A stretch of 14,456 nucleotides of DNA, taken from Candidatus Gastranaerophilales bacterium. Its GTDB lineage: Bacteria > Cyanobacteriota > Vampirovibrionia > Gastranaerophilales > Gastranaerophilaceae. The notes under the pieces were generated by a model. It did no database searches, was not told where the DNA came from, and saw only the letters and a program-made list of their open reading frames with translations. The first letter of the stretch is position 1, and each line of letters begins with the position of its first letter. The DNA lies in contig CALUUL010000048.1 of assembly GCA_944323945.1 (NCBI GenBank), positions 1-14,456 of the forward strand, read 5' to 3'. Shown in pieces: positions 5,644 to 11,804 of this stretch. The position numbers and the translations under genes were made by a program.

Positions 5644-6879
5644 ATGGCAGAAACAATGGTATCAGATGTTACGTTAAAACTTGATATGTCAAATCTTTCA
5701 AAATACAGCAAAAATGCACAACAAGCTGTAGAAACAATCAAAGAAAGAGCTGGTAAACCCGGTCAATTTTTAAATTGGATTGGCATTTTACCAAAAAATC
5801 AATTAAAAGAAATTGATAATTTATATGACATGGCAGAAAAAGCAAAAGACAATAAATATACAGACCTTGCTGTTCTTGGGATAGGCGGCTCAAGACATAC
5901 TACAGAATCATTAATTAGAATGATAGGCAAAGAAGAAAATGTACATTTCTTCTCTTCTGTAGATTCTGAAAGTTTCAGAAGATTCATTAACTCATTAGAC
6001 TTAGCAAAAACACAATTCTTAGTTGTATCAAAATCAGGTGGTACAATTGAAACCACTGTTGCATATGAAAATACAAAAAAAGTTATGCAAGAATATTTAG
6101 AAAGAGAAGATGTCTCAGACAGATTCATTGCAATGACTGACATTTCTGCGGAAAAAAGTAATCTTAGAAGAATGGTAAATGCTGGCGATATTAAACTTTC
6201 TGGTTTTGTACATGATGATGTTGGCGGTAGATTTTCTATCTTTGATGATGCTACGATATTTACCTTAGCATATGTAGGAGTCGCAAAAGAAGATGTCATA
6301 GCAATGCTTCAAGCTTCATTGAAAGCACAAGAAGAATTTTTGAATCCTGATCTAAATAAAAATATGGCTCTTCAACAAGCTGCATTCAATGTTCAATCAA
6401 GACTTGACGGAAAACAAAAACACTTTATTGAATACTTTGGTGATGCATTCCAAGGTACAACTCTATGGGAAAAACAATTGAAAAATGAATCTCTTAAGGC
6501 AAGAATTTCAACAGATACAAATATTGGACCTGGATATCTCCACTATAATGCAGAAGCAGATTTGGATAGTGCTAACAAAGATTCATTCTTTACTTTTGTT
6601 TATGTTACTCCACAAGAAAAAGTAACAAAAGCTGTTCTAACAGGAGTAATTACTGCTTATTCAAACATGCATCCGGTTTCTGTTGTTGAACTTAAAGATT
6701 TATCACTAACTACTTTAGCTAAGTTTATTGAATTCAAACACTTTGAAACATTATACACAGGTAATATCTTAAGACAAATAGATGGTGATATAACGGAAAT
6801 GGATGTGGCTCTGCCGGAAGTACTTCAACCAAACGTAGAAATTTATAAAAAAGAAGTAAGAAAAGCAATGGCTCAATAA
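5644..6879 (+). CDS. pgi: Glucose-6-phosphate isomerase (short, divergent)
   Basis: 411 aa, shorter than the roughly 450 aa of Bacillus-type and 549 aa of E. coli Pgi. It interconverts glucose 6-phosphate and fructose 6-phosphate in the cytosol. Recognisable motifs are LGIGGS at 78-83, the sugar-phosphate-binding SKSGGTIET at 129-137, and GGRFS at 194-198. Likely catalytic positions are the Glu in QLKNES (E282, matching the QLxMES motif), His in GYLHYNAE (H300), and the C-terminal Lys in QPNVEIYK (K402, matching QPGVEAGK). The ESxGK and HSxGQ motifs are clearly altered, so assignment to Pgi is firm but residue roles are inferred. AAAGGA before the ATG at 5644 supports the start. It is followed by its own terminator. 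Confidence 0.9.
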   Translation: MAETMVSDVTLKLDMSNLSKYSKNAQQAVETIKERAGKPGQFLNWIGILPKNQLKEIDNLYDMAEKAKDNKYTDLAVLGIGGSRHTTESLIRMIGKEENVHFFSSVDSESFRRFINSLDLAKTQFLVVSKSGGTIETTVAYENTKKVMQEYLEREDVSDRFIAMTDISAEKSNLRRMVNAGDIKLSGFVHDDVGGRFSIFDDATIFTLAYVGVAKEDVIAMLQASLKAQEEFLNPDLNKNMALQQAAFNVQSRLDGKQKHFIEYFGDAFQGTTLWEKQLKNESLKARISTDTNIGPGYLHYNAEADLDSANKDSFFTFVYVTPQEKVTKAVLTGVITAYSNMHPVSVVELKDLSLTTLAKFIEFKHFETLYTGNILRQIDGDITEMDVALPEVLQPNVEIYKKEVRKAMAQ

Positions 6880-6898
6880 GCATTAATTGCAAAAACAG

Positions 6899-6925
6899 AA
6901 AGAGGAAACAAGATGTTTCCTCTTT
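6899..6925. terminator. Terminator between pgi and the coiled-coil gene
   Basis: A 12-bp perfect stem (6899-6910 with 6914-6925) has a 3-base loop and is followed by TTTT on the plus strand. T-rich sequence also follows on the minus strand, so it can serve both convergent genes. Confidence 0.85.
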
Positions 6926-6945
6926 TTTATATATTGTCACTTGTA

Positions 6946-7389
6946 TTAACCAACACCATTGAATTTCGGAGTTGCTCTGTCTATAGCACTGCCTTCTGCT
7001 TCTTCCACTGCTTCTAATTGTTTTTGCAGTGCTGATACCATTGTATCAAGTCTTTTTACTTCCATTTCTATTGCGTTCTCTTTTACTGATACTTCGTATA
7101 TTTGTCTATTTATTCCGTCTATCTCTTGTTCAAATTCTTGTTGTTTTTGTTGGATTTGTGCATTAATTCTATCTCTTTGATCTGTGCCATCTGCTTCTGC
7201 CAATTGTTCATATAAATCTGCTAATTCTCCTGACTGAGAAGCATTCATACTTGTTAATTGTTGTTGCAGACTTAAGGTTTGAGTTGCTAGTGCATATTGC
7301 TCATTTGACCTCTGTGTTTGCTGCAACTGAGCGTTATTTAATTGTCCGTCCAGAACCAATTTTCTTTGTGCAAATAATGCGTAGCCCAT
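6946..7389 (-). CDS. Glutamine-rich coiled-coil protein of unknown function
   Basis: 147 aa, not recognised as a named family. It begins MGYALFAQRKLVLDGQ with no signal peptide or membrane segment. Residues about 15-60 are very rich in Gln, Asn and Leu (NAQLQQTQRSNEQ, LSLQQQLTS). Residues about 55-132 form strong heptad patterns split by a short break around 66-72 (EADGTDQ), suggesting a helical hairpin or long coiled coil. It ends in a flexible Gly/Pro tail. A GAGGG seven bases before the ATG supports the start. The gene looks somewhat richer in G+C (about 40% in the parts counted) than its neighbours. It sits downstream of rnpA, where yidD/yidC often lie, but resembles neither. Short coiled-coil proteins of this kind can be secretion substrates, chaperones or structural proteins; none of these can be chosen from sequence. 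Confidence 0.7.
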   Translation of the reverse strand: MGYALFAQRKLVLDGQLNNAQLQQTQRSNEQYALATQTLSLQQQLTSMNASQSGELADLYEQLAEADGTDQRDRINAQIQQKQQEFEQEIDGINRQIYEVSVKENAIEMEVKRLDTMVSALQKQLEAVEEAEGSAIDRATPKFNGVG

Positions 7390-7420
7390 CTCTTTTCCCT
7401 CGGTTTTTTTCTCTTACATA

Positions 7421-7448
7421 CATGAAAACTTTTTGTTTTATTTTCATG
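7421..7448. repeat. Inverted repeat CATGAAAA...TTTTCATG in the coiled-coil gene leader
   Basis: A perfect 8-bp inverted repeat with a 12-base spacer lies 32 bases upstream of the coiled-coil gene start. It could be an operator or a leader hairpin. No adjacent T-run makes it a terminator on the minus strand. Confidence 0.4.
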
Positions 7449-7453
7449 ACTTT

Positions 7454-7482
7454 TTATAAGAGTTTTGTTAAGTTTTTGTTAC
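7454..7482 (-). promoter_or_regulatory. Phased hexamers resembling tandem response-regulator sites
   Basis: Read on the minus strand, GTAACA (7477-7482), TTAACA (7466-7471) and TTATAA (7454-7459) follow each other at 11- and 12-base steps, about one DNA turn, upstream of the coiled-coil gene. The spacing and TTAACA-like units recall PhoP-type direct-repeat boxes. In such AT-rich DNA this is only suggestive. Confidence 0.25.
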
Positions 7483-7499
7483 ATTTTGTATGACATTAA

Positions 7500-7525
7500 T
7501 ATATATCATTGGCATATGATATATA
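7500..7525. repeat. 10-bp perfect inverted repeat between rnpA and the coiled-coil gene
   Basis: TATATATCAT (7500-7509) and its complement (7516-7525) flank the 6-base loop TGGCAT. No T-run follows on either strand, so it is not a typical terminator; it may be an operator or processing hairpin in the 184-base gap. Confidence 0.4.
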
Positions 7526-7573
7526 AGATTTCTATTCAATATAATATAATATTCGCTTATAAAATCATTGTGT

Positions 7574-7930
7574 TTATTGTTTTTTTGCCAATAGCGTTTT
7601 TAGAGAAATATCAATTGAATGAAAATCAGCCTTTACAGAATCAGACTTTGCAACACATATAATAGATATATATTTATCTATATTTTTGAACTCCGATTTT
7701 TTTATAATAAGCCTAAAACTTTCTCTCATAAGTCTTTTTATTCTATTGCGAATAACAGCACGTTTATGAATTTTTTTACTAGCTACAAAAGCTATTTTTG
7801 TTTGTAAATCCGAGTTTGTTTTTTCTTTACCGAAATATATACACAAATTATTATCAGCAACTATATGGTTCAATTTATAAGTTGCAATAAAAGCAGAATA
7901 TTTTTTTAACCTGTATTTTTTTTGAAGCAT
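7574..7930 (-). CDS. rnpA: Ribonuclease P protein component
   Basis: 118 aa, the normal size. It binds the RNase P RNA and aids 5' maturation of tRNA precursors. The diagnostic helix RNRIKRLMRESFR is at 61-73, and the N-terminal MLQKKYRLKK segment fits the family. The protein is strongly basic, with KIAFVASKKIHKRAVIRNR forming the usual strand plus RNR box. The gene follows rpmH on the same strand, the classic pairing, but a terminator-like hairpin lies in the 74-base gap and ends about 17 bases before this ATG. There is no clear Shine-Dalgarno (AAGTAAGATAAAG only). Expression may depend on readthrough or on a promoter I cannot see. No yidD, yidC or jag follows, unlike in many bacteria. Confidence 0.93.
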   Translation of the reverse strand: MLQKKYRLKKYSAFIATYKLNHIVADNNLCIYFGKEKTNSDLQTKIAFVASKKIHKRAVIRNRIKRLMRESFRLIIKKSEFKNIDKYISIICVAKSDSVKADFHSIDISLKTLLAKKQ

Positions 7931-7947
7931 GACTTTATCTTACTTAA

Positions 7948-7973
7948 AAAAGGACTGATAAAACAGTCCTTTT
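7948..7973 (-). terminator. Terminator-like hairpin between rpmH and rnpA
   Basis: A perfect 10-bp stem AAAAGGACTG/CAGTCCTTTT (7948-7957 with 7964-7973) has a 6-base loop, and on the minus strand it runs into six T residues. It begins 31 bases after the rpmH stop codon. It has the form of an intrinsic terminator or attenuator inside what is normally one operon. Confidence 0.8.
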
Positions 7974-8004
7974 ATATAATTTAACAAATAAATTTTTAAT
8001 TTAA

Positions 8005-8157
8005 TTAAGCTCTTTCTTTTGCAGTAATAGCTAATTTATGACGGCCTTTCGCTCTTCTTCTGTTTAAAACTTCTCTTCCGCCTGCTGTAGCCATACGTGC
8101 TCTGAAACCGCTAACATTTTGTCTTTTTCTTTTAGTTCCTTCCAGCGTACGTCTCAT
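8005..8157 (-). CDS. rpmH: Large ribosomal subunit protein bL34
   Basis: 50 aa, very basic. It reads [20 protein letters not shown] in its first 20 residues, followed by [20 protein letters not shown] and a short [10 protein letters not shown] tail. This matches the invariant bL34 pattern (RT...RKR...GFRARM.T..GR.V...RR.KGR). The TLEGT...SGFRARM wording is closer to cyanobacterial than to proteobacterial bL34. The C-terminal extension makes it a few residues longer than the usual 44-47. AAGGAG at 8165-8170 lies seven bases before the ATG at 8157. The gene has its own strong promoter and is divergent from proC. Its product is part of the 50S subunit. Confidence 0.96.
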   Translation of the reverse strand: MRRTLEGTKRKRQNVSGFRARMATAGGREVLNRRRAKGRHKLAITAKERA

Positions 8158-8168
8158 TTTATTTCTCC

Positions 8169-8196
8169 TTGAATGTGTTTTTTTTCGCTATATCAT
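8169..8196 (+). promoter_or_regulatory. Possible promoter of the proC operon
   Basis: TTGAAT (8169-8174), a 16-base spacer and TATCAT (8191-8196) form a moderate match on the plus strand, about 54 bases before proC. It would overlap the leader and -10 of the divergent rpmH promoter. It is the best candidate in the gap but weaker than the rpmH promoter. Confidence 0.4.
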
Positions 8197-8223
8197 AATA
8201 AATAAGACATAACTTAAAGTCAA
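8195..8223 (-). promoter_or_regulatory. Sigma70-type promoter of rpmH
   Basis: On the minus strand TTGACT (8218-8223), a 17-base spacer and TATTAT (8195-8200) form a near-consensus promoter about 38 bases before rpmH. It lies in the 93-base divergent gap with proC. Confidence 0.78.
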
Positions 8224-8250
8224 TCACAAAAAAGAAAAAGGTTAAATAAT

Positions 8251-9054
8251 ATGAACAGAATAGGTTTTATTGGTGGTGGTAAAATGGCTACTGCTATTAT
8301 GAAAGGAATAATAAACTCCAATTGGTGTAAATCACAAGAAATCATTGTATCAGACAAAAACGAAGATACACTTAAACTATTAAAAGAAACTTATAAAATA
8401 AATACAACCTTAAGTAATATTGATGTAATAAAAGGTGCTAATATTATATTATTTGCAGTAAAACCATTTGTATTGAGAGATGTATTAAACGAAATAAAAC
8501 CATATATAAATAAAAATCATATTATTTTATCAATTGCAGCCGGTATCTCAATAAATACAATTGAAGAAATAGTTGGGAATATTCCTGTAATAAGAATAAT
8601 GCCAAATACGCCTGCCATAGTGAATGAAGGAATGAGTGCAGTTTGCAAAGGAAATTACGCAAATGAGAAACATTCAGAGCTCGCAACAGAAATATTCAAA
8701 AATGTTGGTGAAGTAGTAAAAGCAGAAGAGAAAGATATTGATATAATAACTGCAATCTCAGGAAGCGGACCTGCTTTTTATTATTACATTATTAATGAAA
8801 TAGCAAAAGCAGGAAAAAATTTGGGTTTAGACTATAATACATGTTTAAAGTTATCAGCACAAACAGCATATGGCTCAGCTAAAATGATAATGGAATCAGA
8901 TATTAATCCGGAACAATTGATAATAAATGTAACTACACCTGGTGGTTGCACTGAAGTTGGGAATGAAATATTAAAAGAAAAAAAGATTTCTGAAATTCTT
9001 TTTGATACTATAGAAAAAACAGCAAAAAAAGCATTTGAATTGGGGAAAAATTAA
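8251..9054 (+). CDS. proC: Pyrroline-5-carboxylate reductase
   Basis: 267 aa, the standard length. It performs the last step of proline synthesis, NAD(P)H-dependent reduction of pyrroline-5-carboxylate, in the cytosol. The N-terminal Rossmann motif is GFIGGGKMATAI at 5-16. VRIMPNTPAIVNEGMSA-type sequence spans about 113-130. The signature region of the dimerisation domain contains ISGSGPAF at 169-176 and TTPGGCTEVGNEIL at 228-241 (family SPGGTT.AG). These establish the identity. AAAAGG about nine bases before the ATG supports the start. It is the first gene of a tight run, with purH beginning two bases after its stop codon. Pairing of proC with purH is not a standard pathway operon; it more likely reflects compact organisation than shared function. 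Confidence 0.95.
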   Translation: MNRIGFIGGGKMATAIMKGIINSNWCKSQEIIVSDKNEDTLKLLKETYKINTTLSNIDVIKGANIILFAVKPFVLRDVLNEIKPYINKNHIILSIAAGISINTIEEIVGNIPVIRIMPNTPAIVNEGMSAVCKGNYANEKHSELATEIFKNVGEVVKAEEKDIDIITAISGSGPAFYYYIINEIAKAGKNLGLDYNTCLKLSAQTAYGSAKMIMESDINPEQLIINVTTPGGCTEVGNEILKEKKISEILFDTIEKTAKKAFELGKN

Positions 9055-9056
9055 TT

Positions 9057-10592
9057 ATGACCAGAAGAGCATTAATAAGTGTATATAACAAAGATAAACT
9101 TGTTGAATTTGCAGAAGAATTAACAAAGAAATATAACTATGAAATAATAGCAACAGGTTCTACATACGATTTATTAAAAGAGAATCATATAAATGCGAAA
9201 GAAATAACTGAAATAACAGGAACGAGACAACTTATTAACGGTAAGGTAAAAACATTATACCCGGATGTATTTGCAGGAATACTTGCAGATTTAAACAATC
9301 CTGTAGAAAAAGCCGATATTGAAGAAAAGAATATAAAACTTTTTGATATAGTAGTAGTTAATTTTTATCCTTTTGAAGAAGCAGTTACGAGACAAGTTGA
9401 AGAAACAGAACTAACAAATACAATTGATATTGGTGGACCTTCTATGTTAAGAGCAGCCGCCAAAAATAACAAAAGAGTTCTTGCAGTTTCATCTCCTGAA
9501 CAATATAAAGAAGTTTTATCAGATTTAGAAGAACACAATGGCGAAAGTTCATTAAAACTCAGAAGAGAATTTGCGTTAAAAGTATTTGAGAAAACATTAG
9601 ATTTTGATACAAAAGTATTACATGAACTTTCAAATAGGTTTGAAGAAGATACTAATAATTATTTTTCATTAAATATAAAGAAAGCAAAAGATTTAAGGTA
9701 CGGAGAAAATCCCCATCAGAATGCAAGCATATACTATACAAATAATACTGTAGATTATCAAGTTCTTAACGGGAAAGAACTTTCATACAACAATATATTA
9801 GATGCAAGTGCTTGTGCAAATATCTTAAGCGAATTTTATGATGTATGTGCTTGTGTAATAATAAAACACAATACGCCTTGTGGAGCTGCATTAGGTAAAA
9901 ATATCTTAGAAGCTTGGTCAAAAGCATTAGATTGTGATCCTTTAAGTGCTTTTGGCGGAATTGTAGGTTTTACACAGGTTGTAAATGAAAATCTTGCGAA
10001 ACAACTTACTGCAATATTTTTAGAAGTTGTTATTGCACCTGATTTTACCCCTAAAGCATTAGAACTTCTTAAAACAAAGAAAAATTTAAGATTAATAAAA
10101 TTAAATACTTCATTAATTGAATATAAAAATCATTTGAATCAAGAAATAAGAGTTACCCCATTTGGAACTTTAGTACAAGACTCTGATAAAGGAGAATTGA
10201 ATAAAGATAACTTCAAAGTTGTAACAAAAACAAAACCAACTGCAGAAATGATAGAAGATATGATTTTTGCTTGGAAAATAGTAAAACACGCAAAATCAAA
10301 TGCAATAGTTATAGCTAAAGACTTTAAAGTGATAGGGATAGGGCAAGGTCAAACAAGTAGAGTTGATGCATTTGAAATAGCATTAAATAAAGCTTGTGAC
10401 GGTTCAAAAGATGCAGTTGCCGCTTCTGATGGATTCTTCCCAGCTATAGATAATATACATGTAGCAGCCCAAGGCAGAATAGCTGCAATTATTCAACCTG
10501 GAGGAAGCATAAAAGATGAAGATGTAATAAAAACAGCAGACAAGTATAATATTGCTATGATAACAACAGGAATAAGGCATTTTAAACACTAA
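9057..10592 (+). CDS. purH: Bifunctional AICAR formyltransferase / IMP cyclohydrolase
   Basis: 511 aa, the normal length. It carries out the last two steps of purine synthesis, formylating AICAR with 10-formyl-THF and closing the ring to IMP. The N-terminal MGS-like cyclohydrolase domain (about 1-200) keeps the equivalents of human K66, Y104, D125 and K137 as K65, Y104, D124 and K136. It is divergent in the usual VSDKTG (VYNKDK) and KTLHP (KTLYPDVFAGIL) motifs. The transformylase domain has LRYGENPHQ at 213-221, catalytic K270-H271 in IIKHNTPCG, SAFGGIVG at 297-304 and the C-terminal IIQPGGSI at 478-485, ending TGIRHFKH. The start lies two bases after proC with only a weak GGGG element, suggesting translational coupling. 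The MFS gene begins one base after its stop codon. Confidence 0.95.
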   Translation: MTRRALISVYNKDKLVEFAEELTKKYNYEIIATGSTYDLLKENHINAKEITEITGTRQLINGKVKTLYPDVFAGILADLNNPVEKADIEEKNIKLFDIVVVNFYPFEEAVTRQVEETELTNTIDIGGPSMLRAAAKNNKRVLAVSSPEQYKEVLSDLEEHNGESSLKLRREFALKVFEKTLDFDTKVLHELSNRFEEDTNNYFSLNIKKAKDLRYGENPHQNASIYYTNNTVDYQVLNGKELSYNNILDASACANILSEFYDVCACVIIKHNTPCGAALGKNILEAWSKALDCDPLSAFGGIVGFTQVVNENLAKQLTAIFLEVVIAPDFTPKALELLKTKKNLRLIKLNTSLIEYKNHLNQEIRVTPFGTLVQDSDKGELNKDNFKVVTKTKPTAEMIEDMIFAWKIVKHAKSNAIVIAKDFKVIGIGQGQTSRVDAFEIALNKACDGSKDAVAASDGFFPAIDNIHVAAQGRIAAIIQPGGSIKDEDVIKTADKYNIAMITTGIRHFKH

Positions 10593-10593
10593 T

Positions 10594-11751
10594 ATGGAAG
10601 AAAATAAAGACAAAAAAGTAATAAAGACACTATCTTTAGGACATTTTATAACAGATACATACTCAGGTTTTCTTAACCCGATTATGCCTTTTATAGCGGC
10701 AAAAATAGGAATAACAATGGCTATAGCCACTGTGCTTATATCTATATCAAATTTAACATCATCATTATCTCAGCCATTTTTTGGCTATATAGCAGATAAA
10801 TGGCAACGTAGATTCTTTATATTCTGGGGAATGCTAATGGCATCTATATTTTTATCTTTTCTAGGATTAGCAAAAAATATTTATGCTCTTGTCATATGCT
10901 TATTATTAGGACATATGGGCGTCGCATTTTTTCATCCACAAGCAACAAGTATTGTTTTTAATTACTCAAAACAAGCTGAAAACAGTAAGGATATGAGTTT
11001 ATTCATAGCTATGGGCACATTTGGCTTTTCACTTGGTCCTGCAATTTCTTCAGGGATTACTGAAATATGGGGGTTAGAAAAACTTCCTTTTGCTTGTTTT
11101 GTCGGAATTATAATGGCTTACATAATATTAAAAACAATTCCAAGACTAAATACTTTACATATTGAGAAACCCAAAGTTTCTATTATTACTGCAATAAAAG
11201 AAATATTTAAAAATAAACCTGTTTCTATTTTGGTTGGAGCATCAATAGTAAAAGCATTTGTTGTATCTTCTTTTCCGATTATTTTACCTTTTTATTGGAA
11301 ATCAATGGGATATAATGTGTCTAAAATAGGAATAATTCTTTTATTATTTATGCTATCAGGTGCACTTGGAGTAGTAACTAGTCCATTACTTGAAAAAAGA
11401 GTTGGAATAAAAAATGTATTTTATATTTCATTGATAACCGTAGCCCCTCTCGGTATTATTTTTTACTTAAATAACGGAATTGGGATAATAGGTTTATTAT
11501 CATTTATATTAATTGCTTATTTTAGCTTACTGGCTTCACCAGTAAACATGGCATTAGCTCAAAAGTTAATGCCGGAATTTAAAAGTATGATATCAGGATT
11601 TATAGGTGGTTTCAGTTGGGGTGTTATCGGAATTTTATTACCTTTAATAAGTTTACTCGCTGAAAAATTCGGATTTATGAATATCTTATTAATTATGACT
11701 TTTGTACCTTTTGCATTTTCATATTTTATTAAATATATTCCAAAAGATTAA
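10594..11751 (+). CDS. MFS transporter, fosmidomycin-resistance (Fsr)-like
   Basis: 385 aa with about 12 predicted membrane helices. The N-terminus has the Fsr-type LGHFITDTYSGFLNPIMPFI (15-34). The conserved loop 2-3 motif of the major facilitator superfamily is GYIADKWQRR at 64-73, and AFFHPQATS at 111-119 matches the FHPxA segment typical of the Fsr group. Fsr-type proteins are proton-driven exporters, named for fosmidomycin resistance in E. coli, but relatives have varied or unknown substrates. Export of a drug or metabolite here is inference. The gene starts one base after purH with no visible Shine-Dalgarno, consistent with coupled translation. No sharp terminator follows before the TPR gene, so the unit may extend through it. 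Confidence 0.85.
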   Translation: MEENKDKKVIKTLSLGHFITDTYSGFLNPIMPFIAAKIGITMAIATVLISISNLTSSLSQPFFGYIADKWQRRFFIFWGMLMASIFLSFLGLAKNIYALVICLLLGHMGVAFFHPQATSIVFNYSKQAENSKDMSLFIAMGTFGFSLGPAISSGITEIWGLEKLPFACFVGIIMAYIILKTIPRLNTLHIEKPKVSIITAIKEIFKNKPVSILVGASIVKAFVVSSFPIILPFYWKSMGYNVSKIGIILLLFMLSGALGVVTSPLLEKRVGIKNVFYISLITVAPLGIIFYLNNGIGIIGLLSFILIAYFSLLASPVNMALAQKLMPEFKSMISGFIGGFSWGVIGILLPLISLLAEKFGFMNILLIMTFVPFAFSYFIKYIPKD

Positions 11752-11804
11752 TATTCAGTTATTTGTATGAAACAAAATATATAAATCTGAATTATTATTA
11801 ATCT

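Noticed and set aside
5799..6299. 166-codon open frame antisense to pgi
   Set aside because: It is a shadow of pgi on the other strand, with low-complexity Ser/Leu composition and no start signal or family match.
7500..7525. Terminator of rnpA
   Set aside because: The inverted repeat is not followed by a T-run on the minus strand and its stem is nearly all A/T.
7465..7807. Plus-strand open frames opposite rnpA and its downstream gap
   Set aside because: They are AT-rich, hydrophobic chance translations overlapping rnpA in antisense, without ribosome-binding sites.
11752..11804. Terminator or promoter between the MFS and TPR genes
   Set aside because: Only short inverted matches (ATTCAG/CTGAAT, TTTGT/ACAAA) and scattered AT-rich hexamers are seen, none with proper spacing or a T-run.
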